Translations under genes and position numbers: made by a program
NCBI GenBank assembly: GCA_005281725.1
Contig: SSBO01000001.1
Span: 11,947,475 to 12,011,474, forward strand
Length of the DNA stretch: 64,000 nucleotides
Direction: 5' to 3'
Origin: Wuchereria bancrofti
Taxonomy: Eukaryota > Nematoda > Chromadorea > Rhabditida > Onchocercidae
The notes under the pieces: model-generated
Database searches by the model: none
Told to the model about the DNA's origin: nothing
What the model saw: the letters and a program-made list of their open reading frames with translations, nothing else
In this document: piece by piece, positions 12,781 through 25,150 of the stretch
Layout: each line of letters begins with the position of its first letter
Position numbering within the stretch: position 1 is the stretch's first letter

Positions 12781-14533
12781 GCTTTGGGGATAGAGTATGA
12801 CAAGGGAAGTAAAGAAAATTAGCGATGATGAGGTGATGTCGGCGAAGCACCAACCAACCAACCACACATCATCCATCCAAAAACCATTGCCACCAAACCT
12901 TTGTAAACCTGTTTATTTGTAGTAACATCAGTGGTAGTAGTAGTAGTAGTAGCACTAGTAGGACTATATCAAGCAATCCACCTGATGATAATAACGATGA
13001 AGATAATCATCATGACAATTTTATTCTTCATTTCATTTCTTTTTTTCTTTTTTTTTTCAATAAAGTAACAAAAATATATTTAGTTAACTTTCAAGTATTA
13101 TTAAAAGAAAAATTTGAATTTTTATGAATAAATAAAATATCATAATACAAAAGTTTGTCAACTAACAAAATCATGATCTGATAGCAACTTGAAATGGGAA
13201 AAAATATTTTGTTCTCATTTATTTCATTCTCTTTAATAACCTCTCTCTCTCTTCTCTCTCTCTCTCTCATTTCCAAGTTATTTATTCAAAATATTGAATA
13301 TCATCATCGATAAGACATCAGTATTCATTGTCATCATCACTGTAACCTGTTATTACTGTTTTTAAAAGCAAATTCAATAATAGAAAATAAATAATCATTA
13401 TTAGTTAGTATCAAGTTTTACATATAATAACAGTTCAATTAGTACATAATTTGTTAATGAATGAGAAATGCAACTTCAAGAATAACATGTAAATTGTGTC
13501 AACTAGCTGTCAATCAAAAGTGATCATAGTGAATTTTTGGGAAATTTTTGTTAGAAAAAAAAAAGGATGAGCAAAGGTAAACTTAAACATAACTATTAAG
13601 CAAATGCTTTCAATTAGATAATATTAGCTACTTAATAGCATTATGTAAGAAATGTAACAAATTTAGCTGTTAAAAAAATACCATATTGACTATATAGGAC
13701 AATTAATGTATACTTAATTTGTCATCTTTTATGATTTACAAATATGATATGTTATCTTCATTCTCTTTCGTATTTTAAATTCTCAAATCTATTGGTAATT
13801 GACAATAAGAGCCCCGAAGAATTTGTGAAATAAATGAGAAAGAGAGAGAGAGAGAGAGAAAAAAAGTGATATGGTTGATACAAAAGGCTGAAAAAGTTGG
13901 ATGATTACATCTGCTATAGGCCCTCTATCTGTCATGAATAGTAGTAGTGAAAGCTCTGTCTCTTCTCATAAACCAAAAATACACCCAGCATTTAGCTGTT
14001 ATATACTTCGGGCCTATTGCTCAAGTTCTTGGCTTTTTATCTTCTCGTGCTGCTGCTGCTGCTACTGCTGCTGCAATTCACTGCTATCTCTCTAAACAAA
14101 AATCTATAAAATGAGGAAAGATGAAAGACAGAGGATAAGGATGGCATCGTAAGCCATTAAAGGAATGAATGAAATAGTAGAAGTAGGAGCTGCTGCAGTA
14201 CATCATCAGCATTGCTGGAAGTTGATAATCGAGAGTTCAACATTTTCAGGCCAAAATTGGAAATCGAAAGCTTCAATGAGTGAAAAAGAACAAGAGAGAA
14301 AGTAGAAAGTGAAAAGAGACAAGTTTAGGCTAATACTACTACTACTACTATTCTCTCTATCACTATCAATAAGGTCATGCCACAAGCTCGAGATATAATA
14401 CCTATAGCTATGCAGCATGTCGTTAAATGTCCTAGCTGTGGCTTTGTCACATCTAACTGAAGTAGTGAATCGATTAGAAGAGCGGAATAGCACACAGAAG
14501 CATGTTCACCTGAAATAGCCATTTATAACTAGT

Positions 14534-14565
<32 letters not shown>

Positions 14566-14889
14566 AAACGACATAATGATAATTGAGTAGAAAAGTCATG
14601 AAAATGTAAGAAATTTTATTTTGTGCCTAGATAAAAGCGATTAGCAGTATATTACTGTCTAAATCTATTGCAGATATCATTTACAAATAGTAAATATGAG
14701 CATAAAAGATGTTAAACGAATTAAATCATAACTAAATTTAATTTTCATTTAGAATAGAAAAAAAAAGTTTCTAAAGCAAATTATAAAAATATAAAATGAA
14801 ACGGATTATTTCATTGGTTAATTCGATGATATTTTATCAAAATAAAGCACTTCAACAATGCTGGATGAGTAGTGACGAAAATAGGAAGG

Positions 14890-15330
14890 GCAAGGAAGGT
14901 GATGTTGTTGCTGCTGCTGCTACTACTGCGCCAATAATGAGACTGGCAAGTTTGGAGCTGATGTTAGTGGCGGTGGCGGTGATGTTGGTGACGAGAAATG
15001 GCGACCGAACAAACCATACAAACTGAATCAAGCTCTCATCACCATCACTATCATCAATATCACACCACCACTACCACCAACCATCACCGCCACCTCTACC
15101 GCTACCACCACCACCACCGCCAGCACTACCACCAGCAATACCATCACCGCCAGCAACCAAGCAGGACGGAATACTCAAGCGTTACAGACAGCACCCCTTC
15201 TCCACTGATAGCATCACCAGAGACCTCAGCTCCAACACATACACAAACATACAGACACACCCATATAAGACATGTATGTCTGTGTGCATGTAGACGTATG
15301 TATATATGTTGTGTGTGTGTATGTGTTTAC
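14890..15330. repeat. CTG/GGT/CAC/CAT triplet block ending in a GT microsatellite
   Basis: TTGCTGCTGCTGCTAC and GTGGCGGTGGCGG lead into about 170 bp of CAC/CAT/CAG triplets. CA dinucleotides (15240-15265) and GT repeats (15306-15326) follow. The plus-strand frame reads as a His-rich protein with no family match. Confidence 0.75.
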
Positions 15331-15938
15331 GAATGTTATGTACCATTTTCATTTATTCCTGCAGGCCGATAAAAGAGGTAAGCAGTTGAGCGAAGCTAAC
15401 ATTTAAGCATTGTGGAGAGCTAAAGCGGTAGTGGAATGGAATTCCATTTTGCGCATTTACATTTATCATTGAGCCATGACCTTATAAGGTCAATCCTATG
15501 CATGACTACATTTGTTTTGTAAACTTTTACATGAAACGATATCATATCAATAAATGAAATAAAGTATGAATCAAAATTATCAAATATAAATTAGATCAAA
15601 CTACTTAACTATTTCTTCTTCTTTTATACACAAAAAGATGACATTTTAATTAAAATGGACTTCAATTATAATTTCATAAAATAAAATTCAAGAGATCAGA
15701 AATTGTCCGAATTATCCGAAATCAAAAAATACGAGCAGTAATGAATGTAACAAAATGATAAGTAATCAGCTACTTTTTTTTCGGGAAAGTTCAACTGCAA
15801 AATACGTATGTTATCAAACAATGGTAGCATAATATAGGACAATTGCTATATCAAATGTTCACAAAGATAAAATGGCAAGCCAGGAAGAATTAAATTCTTT
15901 ATGTCATCAAACTGAATTACTTACTGCTTGCAATATGT

Positions 15939-15942
15939 AAAA
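15939..15942 (-). terminator. Pol III oligo-T terminator of tRNA-Leu
   Basis: Four T on the minus strand begin eight bases past the discriminator base, the usual place for RNA polymerase III termination. Confidence 0.75.
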
Positions 15943-15949
15943 CGTCCGA

Positions 15950-16033
15950 TGTCCGCCGCAGGATTCGAACCTGCGCCTACCGAAGTAGAATGCGACCTGA
16001 ACGCATCGCCTTAGACCGCTCGGCCAGACGGAC
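15950..16033 (-). tRNA. tRNA-Leu (anticodon CAG)
   Basis: On the minus strand an 84-nt class II tRNA folds fully. The acceptor stem pairs GTCCGTC with GGCGGAC (one G-T pair) and the discriminator base is A at 15950. The anticodon stem is ATGCG/CGCAT with loop TTCAGGT, giving anticodon CAG, which reads CTG leucine codons. A long variable arm (CTAC-TTCG-GTAG) is typical of tRNA-Leu, and the T-arm is GCAGG-TTCGAAT-CCTGC. The internal A box (GGCCGAGCGG) and B box (GGTTCGAATCC) are intact, so this looks like a working Pol III gene. No intron interrupts the anticodon loop, and CCA is not encoded, as expected for a nuclear gene. Confidence 0.97.
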
Positions 16034-19000
16034 TCACTAGCCTAATCATATTATATGTCTATCTGTGCAACTAACTACTACTTTTTCCATTCAGGCAAAT
16101 TTTCGAAGTTTTTTTTTTTTTTTTCAATCTTATATTTGCACTGAAATAAAAATTTCATAGCTGTAAAGAAGAAAAAGAAAAAAAAAAACTTAGTTTGAAT
16201 AAGAGATAGAATTTAACGTGACACTGTGAAAGGTAAGTGAAGGAAATTCAACTATGAATTACCTTTAACGCAAAATGGTTCCTTTTTTCTCTTCCTATTA
16301 TCAATTATCAGTTTAGAATACACTAAAGAAGTGAAACTTCTTTGGAAAAAAACCTATATCCTTTAATTCATCCTAATATTCCGCAACGTAATCCTAAAAA
16401 TTGTTCCGGTCTCTTGCACAATTATTTAGCAGAAAGCTAAAAGTATAATTTGGAGAGCATTTGCAAGCAAAATTAAATTTATTCAGTGAATTAGTTAGTC
16501 TGAATTGTGTCGGAGCAACATTTCTTTTTGAATTAAATGAAGAAGCATTATCTTTTATTTCTTTTATAGAAATTTATGCTAAGTTCTGTTTAAATAATGT
16601 GATATTTCACAAAAATTTAAACAGAAATTTAAAAATATTCTTTTAAATATCTGATAAGCAACACGAAATCGGCGCTTATAAGCCTATTATTTTCAGTTTG
16701 CTGTCATTTATGTTTGATATTTGTTAAATAAAAAATTTTACTGGAATTTTACTAATTTTAGATATTATTAATAGTAAGTGTTTCAGAAGGTTTTCTGCTC
16801 CTTCTTTTTTTTGACAGTAAAATTTGTTTGAAAATTTTCTTTGATTCAATTTCAATATTTTTAAATTCGGCTCAAATTTCTAAATTTAATGAACAGCAAA
16901 TGACTGCAACTAACAATTAATTAATTACACAATGATGTAATGCACCTAATTGGTCGTATGTTTACGGAGCTATTTTCTGATCAGCTTGATATCTTTATGC
17001 GTTTACATCAATTAATATCAGAAAATTGAACCATCAAAAAAAAAAAAAAAAAAAACAATAAAATGATTCATAATCTGTCTAAAATTGAGTCAGAAATTGT
17101 TTAGAGAAGTGTGATATATTTTAAGTTTGCTTCTCACTGTTTATCTTTAAATGAATATTTAAAAGAATATTGTCCACTTTAAATAATATAAAAATTAAGA
17201 TAAATAAAATATTCATCTTTCCACTACTTTTCTCCATATTAAGACAATTTTCGCGTCAATAACTGATATAAATAAATTTTTTTTAAATGATATCACTTAA
17301 ATTTATTACTTTATATTTTTCAATTAATTTGAAAATATGAAGACAAAAATGATATTCATACTACGCATTCATCGATTTTTAGCATTTTTTTTTTCACAAT
17401 TATATAATATAGAATATTTGAGCAATTCTTGCTTAAACCAATGCATTGATTTATCTTTTGGATTTTAATCCAAAGTTCTTTCATATACAACCTGTTTCGT
17501 TTATTATATTAATATCGCCTCAACCAGTTTCATTGGTGACTAAAAATCATTGTGAATTTCTAGTATTCCGTTGATCTCTTTGTATGAAAATGGAACAGAA
17601 ATGGAATATACATATAGAAAATAAATATTTCGTACTTTCACTCAAAAAAAAAAAGAAAAAAATTACATCGATAGTATTAACAATTTTATTGTGATAAATA
17701 AGCACATTCTTTCTTTCTCCCTCTCTCTCTCTCTCTCTCTCCTTCTCTCTCTTTTCTTCCTCATGATGTCATAAAGGTTGCCTTATTAGAGTATTACACT
17801 AATTAGTGAATAAGCACTGGTAACTGAATGAGGAAAAACAAACAAACAAATATGCCATGCATGTTTATTTAGAGAAATCATTCGAGTATTTCAGCTTTCT
17901 AAATGCTATAATTTGTTATCTATAAGATATTAAGTTGGAATTCTTCTGCTAATTTAAAATCAGTTTTCATTTATAGACTGAATTATTTAATATTTAATGC
18001 TTATTGGCTATTAAGAAGACATGAATTGAAATTATTTATAATCAAACGAGTGAAATTGATTTGAATGAAATATAATAAAACAGAATAGATCTAACAAACA
18101 TATTTATTTGCTTATAATAACTTCCTTGGTATCAATCTTTGCCATTCAAAATAACCTAAACAATTAACATGGAAAAAGACAACAATGGGAGAAAAAAAAG
18201 AAAGGCGCTTGACTAATTGCAAGAAATCTACGCGCATTGAAAAATAATACCATCAATTTACATTTATCGAATTAATGAATTTATAAATTAAAAATTTTAA
18301 TTTCAATATCATATACTGATTTCAAAATTGAAGAGGTAAAGATAGATAGCTGTTTGTCGAATTTATCAGATTTATTAACTAACTCATTAAGCTAATATTC
18401 AACGAATTAATGATTTCGTTAATTTCAAATTTATTTCTTTGTCTTTTGTTTGATGATTTTATTGATATAAGTGCGTTAACTGTGAAACAAACAAGTTAGT
18501 AATTCAACTATTTAATTTAATTCTAGAAGAAATGTTTAGCTTATTGTCAATGAAATGGTAAAAACAAAGGGATACAGACAAAGGGACACGCTTATGATGC
18601 ATTTATTACTGTAAAAGTTTGTTTGTATTTTGCATTTAGAACCAATGAAATGCTACTACAAAGACGAATGAACTATTTCTGAGTGTTCTGTAAGAAATTC
18701 GAAATATTTAGCTAAAAAAAAAAAAAAAAAAAAAACTCTTTTCTATCATCACTTACTCAAATTTATCATTTCCTCTAAATACCTTTCTCATTGAATCTCA
18801 AATTTTATCAAAACTTTTATTTAGTAAAATCTGCACACTTTTTTCACTTTCATTCTTCAAGTTTCTGAAATGATTTTTGCCAGTGTCACTCAGATTAAGA
18901 ATGAAACAACGAACAAATTTTAAATAAATAAAGTCTCAGTCATTCAAATTGATAGGAATTAGTTGGAAAAATAGTAATTACAAAAGTCTAACTTCGCTCA

Positions 19001-20103
19001 TTTATTCATACAAGCGAAGGTTCAATAATTTTTAAACAAACATTTTCAAAAGAATAGCTTATATCAAAGTTTTATGATTAAATTGTTCGATTCCAAAGTT
19101 CTTCCGAGAATTATTTTTTCCATAATTTTATATTTTCTGATTTTACGCAATTGCATAGAAGCGCTATTCTTTTTTTTATTGAAAAAAAATTCTTTTCTTC
19201 CTTTCATATCTCTAATAAATCATTTTTTATTAATTTATTTTATTTACTTTTCTTTCAAATTGCTTTACTTACAATTTATTAACAATTTTCAAATATTACT
19301 GTTTCATTTATTTGTTGATTTTATTGTAATAATCATCCAAACTATTATATTTAGAGTTTCAAAAATTGTTCAAGTTTTAAAAAAACAAAAAGTGTTTTAG
19401 CAAAAAAAAAGTTCCTAACTACGATTTTTGTAAAAAAAAGGGGACGAAACATATTTTCTGAAATTTTAAGCTTTTGTGAGTTTAGAAAATCTTTTGAATA
19501 TTGCACATTATTTTTTCACACCATAATCGATTTCACGACATAAACGGATGATCTATCGATGATACATTTATGCGAAATTCTTTGCTAAGATATTTTTCTA
19601 ATGTATTTTAGTTGTTAATCTGTATATTATCATTATCAAAATATCTCATATCAATGAACCAATCAAAACTCCCTTTTTTTCCGTTGTTGATTGATTTTAT
19701 GGAAGTGATAAAGAATCGCTTATCATGATCATACGGTTATTTTTGTAAAGCTAAACAAACATTTTCACTTCATTGACTACTGTAAATTTGCAACTATTAG
19801 CTGAATTGCTGTAAGTTAAAGCTTAAAAATTACTAAAACGAAATAACTGAGATATGAATTTATAATGTAAAATAAATGTTAAAAATAGGATATGATATTA
19901 AGTATGAAAGAAGATGTTTGATTTATGCTTAACATTCATTGTATATCTGTAATTTAAGCTATGAATTTGATGAAATAGCGAACTTAACGATCATGTGGCA
20001 TCTGAATTTGGCGCAAATCAGCTAAATACTTTGCCTTGTTTTATTTTTAAAAAAGAAAAATTTGGTCAAATTTTTGAAACCGTATCGTGAAAGTATGGCA
20101 AAA
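16034..20103. other. AT-rich spacer between tRNA-Leu and PUDP gene
   Basis: About 4 kb with poly-A/T runs, a CT microsatellite (17716-17757) and no recognised exon. A 23-codon plus-strand frame at about 16959-17030 (MFTELFSDQLDIF at its start) is less AT-biased than its surroundings, but nothing else supports it. The phenylalanine-rich frame at 19074-19400 follows from T-rich sequence. The 3' UTR of the PUDP-like gene lies at the right end. Confidence 0.6.
20040..20045 (-). promoter_or_regulatory. Polyadenylation signal of the PUDP-like gene
   Basis: AATAAA on the minus strand, about 60 nt after the TAA stop at 20104-20106. The position fits a short nematode 3' UTR. Confidence 0.6.
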
Positions 20104-21173
20104 TTAATCAAATGGTGGTAATCCTACTGTTTCAGGTTGAAATTCGGTTAAACTTTTCAAAACAAGTAGAATCATTTTCTCGCAATCCTCCGGTGGCTTT
20201 GAATAACGAGGATCCGGAACCATGATCACTTGCATACCAGCAGCAATAGCTGCTCGAACACCATTAATGGAATCTTCAAATACCAAAACATTAGCTGCAC
20301 TTGTTGGTTTTTTAACAAATCGTTGCATAGTAATTAAAAATGCATCTGGAGCTGGTTTACAATGTTTTACTGATGGATCATCTGCGAGAACCTGAAAATG
20401 TGACAATTGCGGGCAGACAAAATTAAACAAAATTGGAAATTAATTAAATTTTCCTTTTATGTAATCAGATGCTATGAAATACCAAATATTTTCTTTTTAA
20501 GCTAACACAAAAGTACGTTCAATGATAAAACTAAACGTGACCTGAAATAAAACAAAAAACAGGAATATGCTTACTCGAAGATTTATCAGTTGCAGTAATT
20601 CTTGATGTTTCTGCATTTTAGTCTCAAATTCAAAAGTGCTAGAACCAGTGCAAAGTGCTATCGGTATTAAATGTTTAGCAAAATGTTTCACTAGGCGCAA
20701 TGCACCAGGTAATAATTTCGAATCAGGCAAATATTTACTCGCAAGCTCCAAATACTGCTTTCTATATTGCTCCAGTGTTACCTTTCCGATTAAATCCTCC
20801 TAAATTTTATTTTCCTACTATTCAAATTAAATAAATGTATTTCTAATAAGTTTGTAAATTTGATTCATTTAACGGTTTGAATAAAATGCAATAAAAATAA
20901 AGGTGTGAATTTTTTCCGCCCACTTTTATACTGAAGAAAAAAACTATTTAAGAGTGAAAGAAAATTCAGACAGATACATACATGTTTTAATATTACATTG
21001 ATTGATTCATTCATTCCCATCCCCGCCATTTTCGCTTTTAGTTCCATCGTATATTTCTTACCGTAACCAAGCAAAATTTCTTCATTTATACGTGTATAAA
21101 CAGTTTCAGAGTCGAGTAATAATCCATCCAGATCAAATATCACGTGAGTGATTTTGACGCACGTTGAATTCAT
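20104..21173 (-). CDS. PUDP: Pseudouridine-5'-phosphatase-like HAD hydrolase
   Basis: Complete three-exon gene: 20982-21173 (64 codons), 20575-20799 (75 codons) and 20104-20391 (95 codons plus stop), all phase 0 with GT-AG junctions, giving 234 residues (human PUDP 228). Haloacid-dehalogenase motifs are in order: motif I FDLDGLLLDSE near residue 14 (nucleophile and acid Asp), motif II CTGSS near residue 112, the motif III Lys within KHCKPAPDAF, and motif IV VFEDSINGV followed by AAIAAGMQVIMVPD. The C-terminus FQPETVGLPPFD matches human FQPELFGLPSYE. The family dephosphorylates pseudouridine 5'-monophosphate from RNA turnover in the cytosol; related HAD enzymes act on other sugar phosphates, so the substrate is inferred. 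No signal peptide. The start ATG is the only one before motif I. Confidence 0.93.
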
Positions 21174-21410
21174 TCAATCGTTTTAAACCTTAAATTTTTT
21201 ATGAACAAAATAATTAAATAGCGATTATGTAAAAGCTTTAGATAATATAATCTTTGCTTCTTCAATAACATGCATAATTCACGGATTATTTAGCCATCAA
21301 GATATTGAAATTTCTTATAAACAAATATATCATTATCATATCAGATCAGCTTTCAATAGTTTTTTCCAACTAGTTCATCAATTAAAGTGCCGATAGCTTA
21401 TCTTTTATAC

Positions 21411-21464
<54 letters not shown>

Positions 21465-21500
21465 TACTACTACTGTTATTATTATTATTGCTATTATTAT
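21411..21500. repeat. (ATT)n microsatellite
   Basis: About 90 bp of almost pure TTA/ATT triplets, interrupted by four ACT triplets and single-base changes near its right end. Confidence 0.95.
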
Positions 21501-21556
21501 ATTCTACTCTGCCCTACAATAACAAATGTCAGTTTATGTTAGAATATGACAGGAAA

Positions 21557-21576
21557 GANTGATTTTAAAATCAATC
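21557..21576. repeat. 20-bp palindrome containing an unresolved base
   Basis: The core at 21560-21573 (TGATTTTAAAATCA) is a perfect palindrome. Including GAN and its partner ATC, it extends to 20 bp if the N at 21559 is T. The N suggests difficulty reading or joining sequence here. Confidence 0.7.
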
Positions 21577-22184
21577 ACTATTCTTTCTATAGCAAATTTA
21601 GTGAAGCTAACAAGATAATGCTTTGAAAAACCAATTAAGACGTACCAACCGGAATATAATTAAATAAAGTTCACAATGATAAAAAAAATTCTGTTAAGAA
21701 TTTTAAAAGATTGTTGAATATAAGTTTTACTTTTCCTAACATTAAAATGGTGTTGTCTGACTAGTAAGTCATATATACACAATGAATGGCGTAAATTGAA
21801 GTGCTAATTAAATAATCAATATTTTTCGTTTATCATTATATATTCAAAAATTGAATTCAAAATTGAATTTAATAAATATTTACAGTTGTGTTATTCATTT
21901 ATGTGTTACTTCAGCGTTTGTCTTTCATCGATGAATTTAAATTTTAAATTGTAAGGCGATTATCTTCTTTCTATTATTTGGAATAAATTAGAGGTATTCA
22001 ATTTAATTAGTTATATAAATGCATATAGCACTTCTACTTTTAATTTGTTTCATATAAGTATCATTTATAATATCTGGTCTTTTTCATCTCTTCAATATTT
22101 TCACACTTTTGATGTCAATGACAGTCACCACTGACGATATTAATTTTCATTAAGATTCCATCTCTGTTACGGATTGATCACGGA

Positions 22185-22330
22185 AGTCAATCAAAATACA
22201 CGGATACACGGAAGTGAATGAAAACACACGAATACATATTAGTGAGGTAAAATACACGGATACACGAAGGTAAGTGAAAATGCACGGATACGTGAAGGTG
22301 AATGAAAATACACGAATATACGAGGCTAAG
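22185..22330. repeat. Minisatellite with CACGGATACACG-type units
   Basis: About five imperfect units of roughly 25-30 bp, each a variant of AAAATACACGGATACACGAAGGTGAATG. The minus-strand reading is open and gives repeated VFSFT/YPCI peptides, which is a consequence of the unit and not evidence for a gene. Confidence 0.8.
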
Positions 22331-22442
22331 CAAAAGTTAATGTACAATGCATTTTGATCGCTACTTTTTTTGTCCATTTCCCATTTTGACAATTATGAAA
22401 GTTAAACGAAAATAAAGCATTATCAGAAAAATCAAAAATTCG

Positions 22443-22506
22443 TAAATGTTCTTCCGGAAAGTAATTTTTATCCAGTTAAATGTTCTTCCGGAAAGCAATT
22501 TTCATT
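22443..22506. repeat. Two-copy direct repeat, 34-bp period
   Basis: TAAATGTTCTTCCGGAAAG followed by (T/C)AATTTT(T/C)AT occurs at 22443 and 22477 and is nearly identical. The palindromic CTTCCGGAAAG core lies in both copies. Confidence 0.8.
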
Positions 22507-22739
22507 TACTTTGAAACTTTGAAAAAACGAAATTTTTTTTTTCAAATTAGATCGAAGATCAAATTGACATGAATATTTTTTGAAAAAAAAAGAATGATGA
22601 AAGAAAAAAAAATAAGAAAAAATTGTAAATATAGCAGCATTCATATCAACAATTGTTTTTAAACTATATTTTTTCAAAATTTTTACATTGTTCAAGTCGA
22701 AAATTTAAACAGAATCCGATAATTAGTGGAAATAATTCC

Positions 22740-22890
22740 TGTCGTTTACCCTAGATCACTTGATAAATGATTTGGTTTTAGATTAGTGATAATCGGTTTG
22801 ATTCTAGATCATTGGTACTTATTTGATTCTAGATCAGTGGTGATTAATTTCATTCTAGATCATCACCAGTTGATTTGATCCTAGATCGTA
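22740..22890. repeat. Minisatellite with TGATTCTAGATCA units
   Basis: Five or six degenerate units of about 30 bp, each containing TTTGATTCTAGATCA or a variant followed by a TGGTG(A/T)T-like stretch. No coding frame is conserved between units. Confidence 0.75.
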
Positions 22891-23339
22891 AATGCATCAA
22901 ATAAATGCACTTTTTTTTGCTCCGTGAAAAAAATTAAAAAGGACAAAAATTAAGTATAAAACCGAAATATTTCATCAAACGTAATAGAACTTAAATCAAT
23001 TTGAATGATATGAGAAAATGCTGTAATGCACTGAAAATGAGTCTAATTTATCTTATCAATTATGATTAAAATAGTAATTAATTTCTCTATACATTACAAA
23101 ATGACCAATTATTAAAGTTTTTGAAAAATTAGTAACTAAGCAAATAAATATAATATATGAAATATGTAAACAGAGTTACAGTTTTATGGAAAGTAAAATA
23201 TAATAAGCTAAGACTACTTGATTTTTATTTGGATAACAGCGCCAACTATTAAAAATCATTAATTAAGACTGCAAATTCGAAAATAAATAAGCAATTTGTT
23301 ATTGAACCGCTAAATATTGGTCGTTTGTCGTGAAAAATA

Positions 23340-25150
23340 TGAACATTTAAAACTATTATTTTTTGGGAGACGTTGTTGATTTCGGGAAGATTCGCTGGAT
23401 GAAGTGTAAATTTGTGGAATAACAAAGGAATATGATAATTCCTTTATTAGCAGAAAGAATAATACAATAATTTGACAGAAACGAATCGTAGTTGTATCAC
23501 AAAACTTGTCGAAAGGCGAATACTAGTTGACCTATCTTCGTTCTTAAATCAAACAAACAATGTCCTCCTTTTTGGCGCTAAGTGAAAACAATACCGCCTT
23601 ATTGGTGATACAAAATAATGGGGCCCTATTAGTGATCTCCTTATAGCAAGCAATATGAATAAACAAAATATATGTAGTAGATAAAAAAAAATATATGTTA
23701 ACCCAGCTAAAGAGTAATCGACCTTAAAGCAAAAGGTTCAAGGTATACACATTACTTGTAAAATTTCATATAACGTATTTCTTACTCTCATATATTAGTT
23801 TAGTGTTTCGCAACATCGTTTTCTTTTCAGGTTTTCTATCCGGATCTTCTTTCCAATCCTGCAAACTGGTTCCAGATCATCGTATTTCACTGCAATAGTA
23901 AACTATTAATAATCACAATTAACAAAACTATAATGAAAACCTTTAATTATGTACCGGAAGAAAATATCATGAATTATAGTTTTACTTGACTGATCTATCA
24001 GTCTATTTCGGTATCCTGAAGGATAGAAAAAAAGAAACGGAAAAGTAATATATGAAAAAACTACAATGGAAATTTCCGGTTGTGTTCCAGAAAATGGAAA
24101 ACTATCACCGGCTAAATCTCTTCCCGTAAAGAAATGATTCAGCTGTTGTTACATAATCAATATGAATATAAGAAGAAGAATGTTGCAATATATTTGCAAT
24201 GGAATGAAGAAAATAAAAGGAAATAACAGCGATAGCATTGGTTCAGTGTCACCATGGTTCTATTATGTGACATTAGTGTAAATGGTTGTTGTATTATTGT
24301 ATGCATTGTGAATTATTTCTTGTCAGTGAAACTAAACAGATTTCATTTTTCCTTCAATTTTGAAATTTTAATTGTTACCATTGCTTTAATTAGACCTTTA
24401 ATTATCTTGTAGTTTCATTTAATATGAATGCATTAATCACATTTTTTCATTCTTTGATGCAATTATCAAAAGAAAGGCACAGAAAATTTAATAAATTAAA
24501 AAATAGTAATGATAATGACTAATCAATAGAGAAAAAGTCACAACACGTCTAATTTCATGTCACATCTGTCATCCTAATGGAACATTGTCACTTTTCTATT
24601 CATTGTATTCATATTAAGCACATTTAGATTTTTCATGTCCACTAGCAAACTATTTCGTATTGTTGAAGATTTTATTGAATTCTTAATATTTATTTCTTGT
24701 TTTCTTTTTGTTAAATTTCAATAGTTGAAAATACTTATTCTCTTCATGTCTACTCATTTGTTTCGTCCGTATCGTTTACTTCCTCAATAAGCGCCAAAAT
24801 GATTTCCGGGATATCAAATGCTTGACAGGTTGAATTGAAATACTATCGGAATTTGCTTCATAGGCCATCTTCTCAAGTGCTTACTTAAGTTTGGATTAAA
24901 TCATGCGTATTAAAGTAGATGAAAAATTTCTAAAGGTAATTCATGCAAATAAACACTTTGCTTTCCACTTTTATTTATTATAAAAAATTTCAAGTTTTAG
25001 TGGGACATTTACTGAAAAAGTATTTTTTTATAAATATTTTAAAAGTGATTTGAAATTAATGATTTAAAATGCAATAAAGCGCTTTTGCTTGCGGCGGTAA
25101 ATCATTCCAAATAAAAGTAGTTGCAATTCTTTTTTCAGTTATGCATTTAT
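23340..25150. other. Less AT-rich island with several exon-like frames, unassigned
   Basis: This 1.8 kb has more mixed base composition than its flanks. Two minus-strand frames look protein-like: 24776-24868 (30 codons, starting MAYEANSDSISIQP) and 23906-24142 (78 codons after an AACAG acceptor, with a TTCTATCCTTCAG acceptor inside it). On the plus strand, 23831-23896 is bounded by CTTTTCAG and GTAAAC. Their phases do not join into one clear gene and no family is recognised. It may be a fast-evolving gene, a pseudogene or conserved non-coding DNA. Confidence 0.3.

Larger units (their letters stand above)
9862..15949. other. Low-complexity spacer upstream of the Myb-like gene
   Basis: About 6 kb that probably includes the missing 5' exon(s) and promoter of the Myb-like gene. 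It holds a pair of diverged direct repeats (10013-10073 and 10553-10615), a GC-rich island with a 52-codon frame (10828-10986), CA/CAT-rich sequence (11250-11420), CTT/CAT triplet tracts (12690-12780), GA and CT runs (13240-13270, 13840-13860) and a long CAC/CAT/CTG-rich block (14890-15330). The His- or Ser-rich open frames here follow the repeats and have no family resemblance. No complete gene was recognised. Confidence 0.55.
21174..23340. other. Repeat-rich spacer left of the gene-poor region
   Basis: No coding exon recognised. It holds an (ATT)n microsatellite, a palindrome with an N, and three separate short tandem repeat clusters, each listed on its own. Confidence 0.6.

Noticed and set aside
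14998..15372. Plus-strand 124-codon His-rich frame
   Set aside because: It is made of CAC/CAT triplets and CA/GT dinucleotides. There is no domain, no splice context and similar frames are open on the other strand.
19074..19400. 108-codon Phe/Ile-rich frame
   Set aside because: It results from T-rich sequence. There are no polar segments, splice context or family resemblance.
22150..22392. Minus-strand 80-codon frame with repeated VFSFT/YPCI peptides
   Set aside because: The repeats follow the minisatellite unit. Codon use and flanks give no support for a gene.
22185..22890. CRISPR-like array
   Set aside because: Units are imperfect, directly adjacent and lack unique spacers. The DNA is eukaryotic, so these are minisatellites.
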